Source: Rubrivivax sp. (GTDB taxonomy: Bacteria; Pseudomonadota; Gammaproteobacteria; Burkholderiales; Burkholderiaceae_C). Taken from it: a stretch of DNA of 54,293 nt. The notes under the pieces are model-generated. The model worked only from the letters and a program-made list of their open reading frames with translations. It did no database searches and was not told the origin of the DNA. Of the stretch, positions 29,820-37,909 are shown piece after piece; position 1 is the first letter of the stretch, and the number at the start of each line of letters is the position of its first letter. The stretch spans positions 1 through 54,293 of the forward strand of contig JAEUPH010000137.1 in NCBI GenBank assembly GCA_016790395.1. The letters are read 5' to 3'. Position numbers and translations under genes: made by a program.

Positions 29820-30922
29820 ACGGCCACCCGATGAACATCCCGCCGGTGTCGGTGGCGGCGGCACGCGCGGCGCTGATGGAACAGTACGGCCAACCGGCGC
29901 TGCGCGAGCGCGCCACCATGCTCTGGGGCACGCGCGGCGTGGGCAAGTCGTCCATCGTGCGGCAGGTGGCGGCGCACTTCGGCGTGCCGCTGGTGGACCT
30001 GCGGCTGACCACCATCGAGCCGGTGGACCTCCGCGGCGCCATCTTCGCCGACGAGCGCCAGGCCAGGACCGTGTGGTTCCCGCCCGAATTCCTGCCCACG
30101 CCCGAGCAGCCCGCCGGCATCCTGTTCCTGGACGAGCTCACCGCCGCCGACCAGCGCCTGCAGATCAGCGCCTACTCGCTCATCCTGGACCGCCGCGTCG
30201 GCAACTACCGCCTGCCCGAGGGCTGGCAGATCGTGGCCGCCGGCAACGCCAGCTTCCACGGCGCGGTGAGCCACGACATGGGCACGGCGCTGGCCGACCG
30301 CATGTTCCACTTCCACGTGCAGGCCACCATCGAGGCCTTCCTGGACCACGCCCTCCTCCAGGGCTTCGCGCCCGAGGTCATGGCCTACCTGCGCGTACGC
30401 CCCGACAAGCTGGACGACACGCAGGCCCAGCTGACGCAGGACCACCTCGTCGGTGCCAGCCCGCGCGGCTGGGAGGACGTGTCGCGCGTGCTGCAGTCGG
30501 GCCTGTCTGAAACCGCGCGGCGCCAGTTCGTGCAGGGCCGCATCGGCGCGGCCAACGCGGCCGAGTTCTTCGGCGTGCTGCGCGAGATCCAGGCCGGCAC
30601 CGACGTGCTGAAGCTGCTGGCCGCGCGCCCCGGTGCCGAGACGGCGGCGCTGCTGCCGCGCAGCCTGGACGCGCTCTACGGCATGGTCTACGCGCTGCTG
30701 GCGGCCTGCACCGACGCCCTGGCGATGGCACGCGCGCTGGAGATCGTCGAAGCCCTGCCCGACAGCCCCGCCGCCAGCGCCCTGCCCGTCCGCGAAGCGC
30801 AGACCCTGGTCATGGAACTGCTGCTGCAGCGAGCGCTGGAGCGCAACCTGGAGGGCACCGTGCTGGACCACCCGGCCTACCAGCGGTACGCCGAGCGCCG
30901 CCGCCGCGAAGGCCATGGCTGA
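29816..30922 (+). CDS. MoxR-type AAA+ ATPase
   Basis: A 368-residue AAA+ protein: Walker A GTRGVGKSS (Lys44), Walker B ILFLDELTAAD, sensor 1 AAGNAS, and a helical lid. MoxR ATPases act as chaperones with VWA-domain partners, and the next gene encodes one (8-base overlap). A GAGAGGAG ribosome binding site precedes the ATG within the end of the upstream gene. The substrate complex is unknown. Confidence 0.9.
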   Translation: MNGHPMNIPPVSVAAARAALMEQYGQPALRERATMLWGTRGVGKSSIVRQVAAHFGVPLVDLRLTTIEPVDLRGAIFADERQARTVWFPPEFLPTPEQPAGILFLDELTAADQRLQISAYSLILDRRVGNYRLPEGWQIVAAGNASFHGAVSHDMGTALADRMFHFHVQATIEAFLDHALLQGFAPEVMAYLRVRPDKLDDTQAQLTQDHLVGASPRGWEDVSRVLQSGLSETARRQFVQGRIGAANAAEFFGVLREIQAGTDVLKLLAARPGAETAALLPRSLDALYGMVYALLAACTDALAMARALEIVEALPDSPAASALPVREAQTLVMELLLQRALERNLEGTVLDHPAYQRYAERRRREGHG

Positions 30923-32174
30923 AGCACCGGCCCTGCGCGTTCACCGCGGCACCCGCGCCGTGCAGCGGCTGCTGGAGCACGCGCCCTCGGCCGGCGGCCT
31001 GGCGCTGTGGGTCAGCCACCAGGATGTGGACGACCCCGCCGCGCCGCTGCTGAGCACCGACGGCCGCAGCGCCTTCTACGGGCCAGGCTTCGACGCCTTG
31101 CCCCTGGCCGAGCAGACCGGCCGCGTGGTGCACACGGTGCTGCACATCGCGCTGCGCCACGCCCCACGTTTCCGCGCCCTGCAAGGCCTGCTGGGCGATG
31201 TGGACCGCGAGCTCTTCAACCTGTGCGCCGACGCGCTCATCAACAGCGCCATCGCGCACCACGCCTGGCTGGCCCTGCCCGCTGGCGCACTGCGTCTGGA
31301 CCGCCTGCTGGCCGTGGCGCTGCTGCAGCCGCAGGCGGAGGAGTCGGCCCTGCTGGCCTGGGACGTCGAGCGGCTGTACCGCGCGCTGGACGACCGCCGC
31401 CCGCCGCAGGCACCGGCGCCGCGCCAGGACGGCCGCAAGGCAGCTGCCGCCCGCGCGCTGGGACGCGCGCATGCGCACGACCTGCAGCCAGCCGCCGACA
31501 GCGCGCCCGAAGACGAGACCGAGGCCACGCGCGCCTGGACGGAACGCCTGCAGCGGGCCTACGCCGGCGACGGCGAGTTCTCGCTGCTGCGCACGCTGAT
31601 GGCCGACCTGCCCCGTTCGCGCACGCCCTGGGAGCAGGTGCTGCGGGTGCAGCTGGCGCGCGCCTTGTCGCCGCAGCCGGGCCTCAGCTGGTCACGCCCT
31701 TCGCGTTCCTGGCTGGCCAACCGCGGCCGCGCCGGTGCCCACGGCCGTCTGCCCTGGGAACCGGGCCGCAGCGCCACGCGCGCCGTGCCTAGGCTGGTGG
31801 TGATGGTCGACGTCTCGGGCTCGGTGGATGAGACGCTGCTGGCACGCTTTGCACGCGAGGTGGACGCACTGAGCCGACGGCTGGAATGCGGTGTCACCGT
31901 GGTGCTGGGCGACGACCGCGTGCGCGAGGTGGTGCACCATGCACCGGGGCGTTCGAGGCTGCGCGACCTGGTCTTCACGGGCGGCGGCGAGACCGACTTC
32001 ACGCCGCTGCTGGAAGAGGCCGACCGCCACGCGCCCGACATCGGGCTCTTCTTCACCGATCTGGAGGGCGGCACCCGCTTCCAGCCCCGCTGGCCCGTGG
32101 TGTGGGCCGTGCCCGGCCTGCCGGGCCGGCCCTGGCCGCAGCCCGGCTTCGGGCGCGTGCTGGAACTGCGCTGA
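30915..32174 (+). CDS. VWA/DUF2201 putative metallopeptidase-like protein
   Basis: A 419-residue protein with an N-terminal DUF2201-like part and a C-terminal von Willebrand A-like domain. The N-terminal part holds an HxxxH motif in VVHTVLHIALRH (His73, His77, also His82), as in putative metallopeptidases, but without the Glu of HExxH. The VWA part has the MIDAS start DVSGS (Asp299) and the GGETDFTPLLE segment. It is the usual partner of the MoxR ATPase upstream. It converges with the CsoR-like gene 26 bases away. Confidence 0.87.
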   Translation: MAEAPALRVHRGTRAVQRLLEHAPSAGGLALWVSHQDVDDPAAPLLSTDGRSAFYGPGFDALPLAEQTGRVVHTVLHIALRHAPRFRALQGLLGDVDRELFNLCADALINSAIAHHAWLALPAGALRLDRLLAVALLQPQAEESALLAWDVERLYRALDDRRPPQAPAPRQDGRKAAAARALGRAHAHDLQPAADSAPEDETEATRAWTERLQRAYAGDGEFSLLRTLMADLPRSRTPWEQVLRVQLARALSPQPGLSWSRPSRSWLANRGRAGAHGRLPWEPGRSATRAVPRLVVMVDVSGSVDETLLARFAREVDALSRRLECGVTVVLGDDRVREVVHHAPGRSRLRDLVFTGGGETDFTPLLEEADRHAPDIGLFFTDLEGGTRFQPRWPVVWAVPGLPGRPWPQPGFGRVLELR

Positions 32175-32200
32175 AGCGCCGCGCCTGCGGCCCGCCGCGC

Positions 32201-32485
32201 TCAGCGGATCTTGCCGATCAGCGTTTGCACTTCGTCGAGGAAGTGGTCCAGTTGCTCGCCGCTGGTGGTGTTGTCGCGCGCGCTCAGTTCCTGCTGCATG
32301 AAGCAGACCGTCATGCGAACGTAGGCGCTGTCCAGCGCCTTGCGCACGGCCGCCATCTGGCCGGCGATGTCCAGGCAGGGCTCGCCCTCGCTGATCATGC
32401 GCTGGATGCCGCGCAATTGCCCTTCCGCCCGCTTCAGGCGGTTGAGGATGTCGGTGCGGTGGTCGTCACTGGCGATCTTGCTCAT
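32201..32485 (-). CDS. CsoR/CstR-family (DUF156) repressor with non-canonical cysteines
   Basis: A 94-residue all-helical regulator of the CsoR/RcnR/FrmR/CstR family (ILNRLKRAEGQLRGIQRMI is the typical basic first helix). The first conserved Cys is present (Cys37 in GEPCLD). Aligned by eye to FrmR and CsoR, the copper-ligand His position is Phe62 and the second Cys position (+29) is Glu66; instead a Cys lies at residue 61 (MTVCFM). Copper sensing is therefore unlikely and a dithiol/persulfide sensor of CstR type is more plausible. It is the last gene of the YeeE-YeeE-rhodanese operon. Its probable operators are at 34764 and 41771. Confidence 0.85.
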   Translation of the reverse strand: MSKIASDDHRTDILNRLKRAEGQLRGIQRMISEGEPCLDIAGQMAAVRKALDSAYVRMTVCFMQQELSARDNTTSGEQLDHFLDEVQTLIGKIR

Positions 32486-32548
32486 TGAAAAGGGCTCCGT
32501 TCGGTGCGCAGTGTGGCACGGGCCGGGGCCGAACCGCCGCCCCCTGCT

Positions 32549-33559
32549 TCAGCGGGCTGCCGGCTTCAGCTTGGCGAGTTCGGCCTCCAGCGCGTTGATG
32601 CGGTTCTGCAGCGATGCCATGCGGCCGTTGAGCGCACCGACGTTGACGAACACCTCGGCACCGGCCGGCGCCGACAGCACGCCGGCGTAGCCCAGCCAGG
32701 AAGGTTCGAAGACCTTGACGTTGCTGAAGCCGAGGTCGCGCAGGACCGTGGCGGTCTCGGACGCGCGCACCCCGCTCTGGCAGTAGACCACCGTTTCCTT
32801 GCTCGGGTCGAGCTTGCCGTAGAGGGCCCTGAGCTGGTCCACCGGCTTGAGCGCCATGCCGTCCTTCGTGGACACCTGGCGCGACGCCAGCTTGGCCGGC
32901 GTGGCCGGGTCGACCCAGTTGGTTTCGTAGGGGATGCTCACCGCACCGGCGACATGGCCGCCACGGATGGCGCGGATGTCATCGCCGGAGAACTCCTTGG
33001 GCGTGCGCACGTCCACGATCTGCGCGCCGCCGGCCTTCACGCGCTCGATGAGGTCCTGAGTCCACAGCGTGCCCACGCGCTCGGCACTGAGCGTCAGCTT
33101 CACGGGCGCCAGTCGGGCGGGCTGCGTGCTCAGCGGCTTGCCGGCCGCCTTCCAGTCGTCCAGCCCGCCGTGGAAGACCTTGCCGTGCTTGCCGCCGTAG
33201 TACTCGATCATTCGCGCCGCGTAATAGGCGTAGGGGTCGCCCTTGCCGCCATAGACCACCACTTCCCGGCCGAGGATGTCGATGCCGGCGTTGCCGAACA
33301 GCAGCGCGGCAGCGGCGGCCGACGGCGGGTCTTCGCGGTTGGCGTCCCGGAACAGGTCGCCGGCAGCGCCGAAGTTGACCGCGCCGGGAATGTGGCCGGC
33401 TGCATAGTCGTCTGCATCGCGCGAATCCCAGAGGATGGCGCCTCGTTTGAGCGCGGCCTCGAGGCCGGCGGTGTCGACGATCAGGCCCTGGGCCCAGGTG
33501 GCGGCGGAAGCGATGGCCAGCAACAGCGCGCCGGCGATGCGGAAAAGCGGCAGTCTCAT
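32549..33559 (-). CDS. Periplasmic two-domain rhodanese (thiosulfate sulfurtransferase type)
   Basis: A 336-residue sulfurtransferase with a Sec signal peptide (RIAGALLLAIASAATWAQG). The first rhodanese domain (residues 25-145) has Gly104 at the active-site Cys position (VVYGGKGD) and is non-catalytic; the second (160-290) has Cys260 in the loop YCQSGVRAS. The C-terminus is a short coiled coil (LNGRMASLQNRINALEAEL). The arrangement inactive-active is that of classic TST enzymes, which move sulfane sulfur from thiosulfate or polysulfide to thiol acceptors. It lies between the YeeE genes and the CsoR-like regulator. Confidence 0.9.
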   Translation of the reverse strand: MRLPLFRIAGALLLAIASAATWAQGLIVDTAGLEAALKRGAILWDSRDADDYAAGHIPGAVNFGAAGDLFRDANREDPPSAAAAALLFGNAGIDILGREVVVYGGKGDPYAYYAARMIEYYGGKHGKVFHGGLDDWKAAGKPLSTQPARLAPVKLTLSAERVGTLWTQDLIERVKAGGAQIVDVRTPKEFSGDDIRAIRGGHVAGAVSIPYETNWVDPATPAKLASRQVSTKDGMALKPVDQLRALYGKLDPSKETVVYCQSGVRASETATVLRDLGFSNVKVFEPSWLGYAGVLSAPAGAEVFVNVGALNGRMASLQNRINALEAELAKLKPAAR

Positions 33560-33590
33560 CGTCAAGTCTCCAGTCTTGTTGTCAGGGGCT

Positions 33591-34187
33591 TCAGCCTCGG
33601 GGACGCAGATGCGCAAACCGACGTTCCAGTCGTGCCATGCCCCAGGCGCCGAAAGCCAGGAAGGCCACGAAGCCTGCGGCCCACCAGCCCATGCCGATGC
33701 CCGTGAGGGCAGGCAGCGTCAGTTCGCCGGCGGAGGTGGCCTTGTACCACTCGTCCAGGCCGGGCGTGAACTCGGCGTAGGCCCAGACACCCGCGAGCAT
33801 GCCCAGCACGAAGACCATGCCGTCCTTGCGCCCGGTGGCCATGGCCGCCATCGATGTGCCCGGGCAGTAGCCACCCACCACGAAACCGGCGCCGAAGAGC
33901 AGACCGCCGCCGATCTGCGCCATCCAGTTGGTGGGTTCGAAGTACAGCGCCGAGACGTCCAGCACGCCGGCGCCCGAGAGCACCGCCAGACCCACCAGTG
34001 CGGTGACCACGGCGCTGAACATCACCTTCACCACCGCCATGTCGTAGAGGTAGAACACCGCGGTGAGCTTGCGCGCGCTGCCGAAGCCGGCACGTTCCAG
34101 CGCGAAGCCGAAGCCCAGGCCCAGCACCAGCGCAATGGCCAGTTCGGCGCCCAGCGAGAACTCGACGGAAGAGGACAGCGGCAGCAT
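33591..34187 (-). CDS. YeeE/YedE-family sulfur transporter, second half
   Basis: A 198-residue membrane protein of the DUF395/YeeE-YedE family with four to five hydrophobic segments. The conserved cysteine motif GGYCPGTSMAA (Cys108) corresponds to one half of TsuA, the thiosulfate importer, which carries such motifs in a single chain. The ATG at 34187 overlaps the stop of the first half as TGATG, indicating coupled expression of two subunits and not a frameshift. Probable substrate: thiosulfate or another sulfane-sulfur compound. Confidence 0.88.
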   Translation of the reverse strand: MLPLSSSVEFSLGAELAIALVLGLGFGFALERAGFGSARKLTAVFYLYDMAVVKVMFSAVVTALVGLAVLSGAGVLDVSALYFEPTNWMAQIGGGLLFGAGFVVGGYCPGTSMAAMATGRKDGMVFVLGMLAGVWAYAEFTPGLDEWYKATSAGELTLPALTGIGMGWWAAGFVAFLAFGAWGMARLERRFAHLRPRG

Positions 34188-34747
34188 CACAACCACTCCT
34201 TGCGCACCAGTTGCGCCACGGCGAAGGCGGCCACGAACACCGCCCCCATGAAGACGAGGCCGCTGACGTTCAGCACGGCACTGCCGGTGAGCGCCTGGCC
34301 GCTGGTGCAGCCCTTGGCGATCTTGGCGCCGTAGGCCGCGATGAAGCCGCCGACGAAGGCCAGCAGCAGACGGCGTCCGTCGGTGATGTTGGGCCCGCGC
34401 TCGATGCTCCAGTGGATGCGGTTGGCCTGCCAGCCCGAGAGGGCCGCGCCGGCCACCGCGCCCACCAGCAGGAACAGCGTCCAGTTCAGCAGCGGCGCGC
34501 CTTCGTTCCAGTACTTCATGTGCACCAGGCTGGCCTGCAGGTGCTCCAGGCCGAAGCTGCTGGCCAGCGCCGTGGCCACGGCCGCGAAGCCGGCGGTGGC
34601 GCCCAGCCCGCGGCCGGTGACGGCGAAGGTGGCCAGCAGCACCAGGCCTAGCAGGAAGCCGGCCAGGTAGGGGTTCATGAAGGGCCGCGCGGCGGCGGCC
34701 TCGGGGCGCACGCCGGTGCCGGCATGCGGGTGGGCTAAAGTACTCAT
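34187..34747 (-). CDS. YeeE/YedE-family sulfur transporter, first half
   Basis: A 186-residue membrane protein with four hydrophobic segments and the motif KGCTSGQALTG (Cys147), the partner half-motif to the downstream gene. An N-terminal His/Ala-containing stretch precedes the first helix. It is the first gene of a four-gene unit (YeeE, YeeE, rhodanese, regulator). The ATG at 34747 lies 16 bases after the operator-like repeat 34764-34783, so transcription should respond to whatever binds there. Confidence 0.88.
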   Translation of the reverse strand: MSTLAHPHAGTGVRPEAAAARPFMNPYLAGFLLGLVLLATFAVTGRGLGATAGFAAVATALASSFGLEHLQASLVHMKYWNEGAPLLNWTLFLLVGAVAGAALSGWQANRIHWSIERGPNITDGRRLLLAFVGGFIAAYGAKIAKGCTSGQALTGSAVLNVSGLVFMGAVFVAAFAVAQLVRKEWL

Positions 34748-34763
34748 GCGAACTCCGCGTCTT

Positions 34764-34783
34764 GCATACCCTGTATGGTATGC
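34764..34783. promoter_or_regulatory. CsoR/CstR-type operator, copy 1
   Basis: GCATACC-CTGTAT-GGTATGC is a perfect 7-bp inverted repeat with a 6-base spacer, in the divergent region between the YeeE operon and the small exported peptide gene. Its core ATACCCTGTATGGTAT fits the ATACCC-N4-GGGTAT form of type I CsoR-family operators with one mismatch. The same element occurs at 41771 before the PsrA-like gene (13 of 16 bases identical, same spacing). Confidence 0.75.
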
Positions 34784-34866
34784 TGGATTCTGGCACCTTG
34801 CCAGGCGGCGTCATGACCCGCCGCAGGCGCCGGTTTGCTTTTCATCAATTCCTGCAGGAGAGACCG

Positions 34867-35049
34867 ATGTCCAAGTTCCTCACCTTCGTCGCCGCGGCCC
34901 TGTTCGCGCTGGGCTCCAGCGCCGCGCTGGCCGCCGACGCACCGGCCAAGCCAGCTTCGGGTGCCAAGGCCGAGAAGCCGGCCAAGGCGGCGGCCGCCAA
35001 GCCGGCCGCCAGCGCGCCGATGAAGAAGGAAAAGAAGGGCGGTTGCTGA
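34867..35049 (+). CDS. Small exported Ala/Lys-rich peptide ending in GGC
   Basis: A 60-residue protein with a clear Sec signal peptide (FLTFVAAALFALGSSAALAA) and a mature part of about 37 residues made almost only of Ala, Lys, Pro and Ser, ending KKEKKGGC. A good ribosome binding site (AGGAGAG) precedes the ATG. It is transcribed away from operator copy 1 and closed by a strong terminator at 35064. No family recognised. The single Cys is the last residue, which could hold sulfur or attach the peptide; function unknown. Confidence 0.65.
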   Translation: MSKFLTFVAAALFALGSSAALAADAPAKPASGAKAEKPAKAAAAKPAASAPMKKEKKGGC

Positions 35050-35063
35050 TCGCACCCCGCTCA

Positions 35064-35104
35064 AGTCCCGCCGCCGTGGTTTCCGCGGCGGCGGGACTTT
35101 TTCT
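35064..35104. terminator. Strong bidirectional rho-independent terminator
   Basis: AGTCCCGCCGCCG pairs with CGGCGGCGGGACT (13 bp perfect, extendable with one G-T pair to 16 bp around a TTT loop) and is followed by TTTTTCTTT on the plus strand; an A-containing flank gives a weaker tail for the minus strand. It ends the small peptide gene and lies just past the stop of the triple-rhodanese gene on the other strand. Confidence 0.9.
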
Positions 35105-35119
35105 TTGGCCGTCTCGCCT

Positions 35120-36493
35120 TCAGCGCGGCGTGATCTTGAAGCTGCCGTCCTTGCGCACTTCGATCTCGTTGTTCAGGAACGCGGCGTTGTAGCCCGCGGC
35201 CTTGAGCTTGTGGTACGCCATCTCGGCGCGGATGCCGGTCAGGCAGTGCGCCACGATGCGCTTGTCCTTGGGCAACTCGGCCATGCGGGCCTGCAACTCG
35301 TCATCGGGAATCAAGACGGCACCCTTGATCATCCCCTGCGCCGCTTCGTCCGGGTTGCGCACGTCCAGGATCAGCACGTCCGCAGGCGTGGCCTTCGCGA
35401 GCGTCGTGAACTCGGCCACCGGCAGCGAGCCGGCGCGCGGCTTGGGCGTGTAGGCGATCTTCTTCGGAGCCGGCACGCCGGACTCCACCGCGAAGCCGGC
35501 CGACTGCCAGCCCAGCAGGCCGCCCGAAAGCACCATCACGTTCTGCTGCCCGGCCTGCACCAGCGCCTTGGCCACCGACACGGCCTGCTCGCCACCGCGA
35601 CCGTCGTAGACGATGAGCGGCGCCTTCTGCGCCACCGGCGGCAGCGAAGCCCGCACCCCGGCCACCTGCCCGGCCGGCACCGAGACGGCACCGACGATGT
35701 GGCCGGCCGTGGCGTCTTCGGCCGTGCGCGCGTCGATCAGGACATGCGGGATGTCGCGCTCGATGTAGGCCGCCTTCACGAAGGCCGGGGTCGTGACCAG
35801 GAAGTTGCGCGTGGACCACTCGGGCTGGCCTTCGCGGTACACGCGCAATTGCGTGTAGCCCAGGCGCTGGGCCTTCTTCAGCGAGTTCGGGCTCAGCGTG
35901 CAGGTGATGCCGCCGCAGTAGAAGACCACGAGCCGGTTCTTGTCGGTGGGCAGCCGGTCCAGGAACTTGTCGAAGCCGATGAACGGCAGGTGGATGGCCG
36001 TGGGAATGGCGCCTTCCTGGAAGCGCAGCAGCGGGCGCGAATCGATCAGCGTGTAGGGCTCGGTGCCGCCGCCCTCGACCAGCCGCGCCACGCCGGCGTA
36101 GTCGATGATGTTTTTCGGGTCGATCTTCACCGGGCCCTTGAAGCGGATGGTGGTGGCGGTGCGCACGCCGTCCTTCTCGACCACGTCGACGATCACCTCG
36201 TGGCGCTTCTTGGCCTCACGCAGGAAGTCGGTGGGCTTGTCCTTGCCGTCGTCGATGACCTTCAGCGTCTTGGCATCGAAGCGCAGGATCTGCGGGGCCT
36301 TGCCGCCGATGTCGATCTGCATCGACTGCGACTTGAAGGCCGCCGACTCGTAGTAGCCGCCGATCTGCTGCGGCTCCAGCTTGTGGCAGGCGGTGCACAT
36401 GGCGGGCATGGGGGCCGCGGCCGGGGCCGGGCTCTGCGCCGTGGCCCAGGACGCGGCCAGCAGGCCGGCCATCAGCGTGGTGGTGCGGATCAT
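35120..36493 (-). CDS. Triple-rhodanese periplasmic protein with N-terminal CxxCH
   Basis: A 457-residue exported protein. After a signal peptide (MAGLLAASWATAQ) comes a CTACH motif (Cys33, Cys36, His37), a c-type heme site or a reactive Cys pair, in a region of about 100 residues that I do not recognise. Three rhodanese domains follow: domain 1 with Cys193 (FYCGGITC, a second Cys at 198), domain 2 with Asp297 in place of Cys (VYDGRGGE, non-catalytic), domain 3 with Cys417 (AHCLTGIRAE). This suggests a sulfur relay, possibly with electron transfer. It is the last gene of the Psr-like operon, 29 bases after the FadL-type gene. Confidence 0.88.
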   Translation of the reverse strand: MIRTTTLMAGLLAASWATAQSPAPAAAPMPAMCTACHKLEPQQIGGYYESAAFKSQSMQIDIGGKAPQILRFDAKTLKVIDDGKDKPTDFLREAKKRHEVIVDVVEKDGVRTATTIRFKGPVKIDPKNIIDYAGVARLVEGGGTEPYTLIDSRPLLRFQEGAIPTAIHLPFIGFDKFLDRLPTDKNRLVVFYCGGITCTLSPNSLKKAQRLGYTQLRVYREGQPEWSTRNFLVTTPAFVKAAYIERDIPHVLIDARTAEDATAGHIVGAVSVPAGQVAGVRASLPPVAQKAPLIVYDGRGGEQAVSVAKALVQAGQQNVMVLSGGLLGWQSAGFAVESGVPAPKKIAYTPKPRAGSLPVAEFTTLAKATPADVLILDVRNPDEAAQGMIKGAVLIPDDELQARMAELPKDKRIVAHCLTGIRAEMAYHKLKAAGYNAAFLNNEIEVRKDGSFKITPR

Positions 36494-36522
36494 GAAAACT
36501 CCTCTGGCGGTCTTGCCGCCGG

Positions 36523-37854
36523 TCAGTGGAAACGGTAGGAATACATCAGCTGCACGTTGGTCTGGCCGTGCGAGATCTCGAGGCCCGAGCCGTTGACGAC
36601 CGTGGCCCGGGGCGCGTGCGTGAGCGAGGCATTCAGCTCATTGGCATTGCCGAAGCGCCAGCCGGCGCCCAGCGTGAGGTGCCGCTTCACGGTGGCCGGG
36701 AACAGCGGGTTCACCAGGGCCTCGGGGATGGGATTGGCGGCCACGTTCAGCCCGGCGCGCAGCGTCAGCTGCTCGCTCATCGACCAGGCCAGACCCAGCG
36801 CCGTGACGGTCTGGTCCTTCCAAGCCTGCGGCAGTTCGAAGCTGACCGAGCCACCCATGCCGGCGCTGTCGTAGCGCATGCGGAAGCTGCCCATCACGTC
36901 GGCCCAGGCGATGCGGCGGACGTCGGCCGCCAGCAGCCAGCCCGGGCTGATCTGCCAAGCCAGGCCCACGGCGGTGACGGCCGGCCACTGGAAGTCGACC
37001 ACCGTCATGCGGCCGCTGTCGCTGAAGCCTCCGGTGGCGCTCAGCGACGCACCGCCCATCGAGGTGCTCATGTCCTTCAACGACGACTTGAGGCGGTAGG
37101 ACAGCCCGAGCGTCAGATCGGCCGCGGGTTGCCACACCAGGCCCAGCTTGCCGCCCCAGCCGGTGGCGCGGGCGCGGCCGGTGAAGTCGCTGCTGTTGGA
37201 GAAGTCCACGCGCGCCCAAGGGGCCCCGGCCAGCGCCGGCAAGGCCGCGCCCAGGTTGCCGGAAGCCCCCGTCACCAGCGCGCCCAGCTGTGCGCCGCTG
37301 GCGGCCATGCGCAGGTCCAGGCCGGCCCACATCCAGTCCACCGTGGCACCCACGGCCAGCGTGGGGCTCACGCGCCAGGCCACCGGGAAGAGCAGGCTGC
37401 CCACACCCAGTTCGGATCGCACCGGTTCGCCCGAGCCCATGGCGAGGAAGCTGTCGGCGGCGTACTCGGTGCCCATGCCGCCCTGCGCGAAGACGCCGAA
37501 GCCATACACCACCGAGCCGTCGCGGGAGCGGCGGGCATAACCCAGCGCAGGCATGAAGTACGACGTGCCGCCCGACTTGGCCGACGCCATGCCGGGCATG
37601 TTGGTCTTGACGTCCGGGCCCAGCATGCCGAAGGCCGCGTCGTGGCGGGCCCGCGTGGGCATCAGCGACAGCGTGGCGGGATTCATGGCCATGGCGGCCG
37701 TGCCGTGGTCGATGGCTTGCGCGGCACCGCCCATGGCGGTGGCGATGGGGCCGTAGCCCTCCATCAGCATGCCGTCGGTGGCATGGGCAGGGTTGAACGC
37801 GGCGCACAGCAGCGCCGCGCCGGCCGCGATGGCGGATCGGTTCGGGAACTTCAT
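36523..37854 (-). CDS. FadL/OmpP1-family outer-membrane transport protein
   Basis: A 443-residue beta-barrel protein with a signal peptide ending AHA and the FadL-type N-terminus (TDGMLMEGYGPIATAMGGAA, MNPATLSLMP). It ends in the aromatic strand MYSYRFH, typical of outer-membrane proteins. FadL proteins take up hydrophobic compounds. Placed between a Psr-like molybdoenzyme and a rhodanese, it may pass a hydrophobic sulfur species such as polysulfide or S8, which is inference from context. The frame is open 42 bases before the ATG 37854 that I chose. Confidence 0.87.
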   Translation of the reverse strand: MKFPNRSAIAAGAALLCAAFNPAHATDGMLMEGYGPIATAMGGAAQAIDHGTAAMAMNPATLSLMPTRARHDAAFGMLGPDVKTNMPGMASAKSGGTSYFMPALGYARRSRDGSVVYGFGVFAQGGMGTEYAADSFLAMGSGEPVRSELGVGSLLFPVAWRVSPTLAVGATVDWMWAGLDLRMAASGAQLGALVTGASGNLGAALPALAGAPWARVDFSNSSDFTGRARATGWGGKLGLVWQPAADLTLGLSYRLKSSLKDMSTSMGGASLSATGGFSDSGRMTVVDFQWPAVTAVGLAWQISPGWLLAADVRRIAWADVMGSFRMRYDSAGMGGSVSFELPQAWKDQTVTALGLAWSMSEQLTLRAGLNVAANPIPEALVNPLFPATVKRHLTLGAGWRFGNANELNASLTHAPRATVVNGSGLEISHGQTNVQLMYSYRFH

Positions 37855-37909
37855 GGATCGCTTTCCAGGGGTCGAAGGACCGTGTGTGCGCGGCACCGCC
37901 GCGCGGGGC

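Noticed and set aside
32175..32200. Terminator between the convergent VWA and CsoR-like genes
   Set aside because: GC-rich with only imperfect pairing and no T-run in either direction.
33591..34747. Frameshifted (broken) single YeeE gene
   Set aside because: Both halves have their own start, complete cysteine motif and a clean TGATG overlap, so two coupled genes are the better reading.
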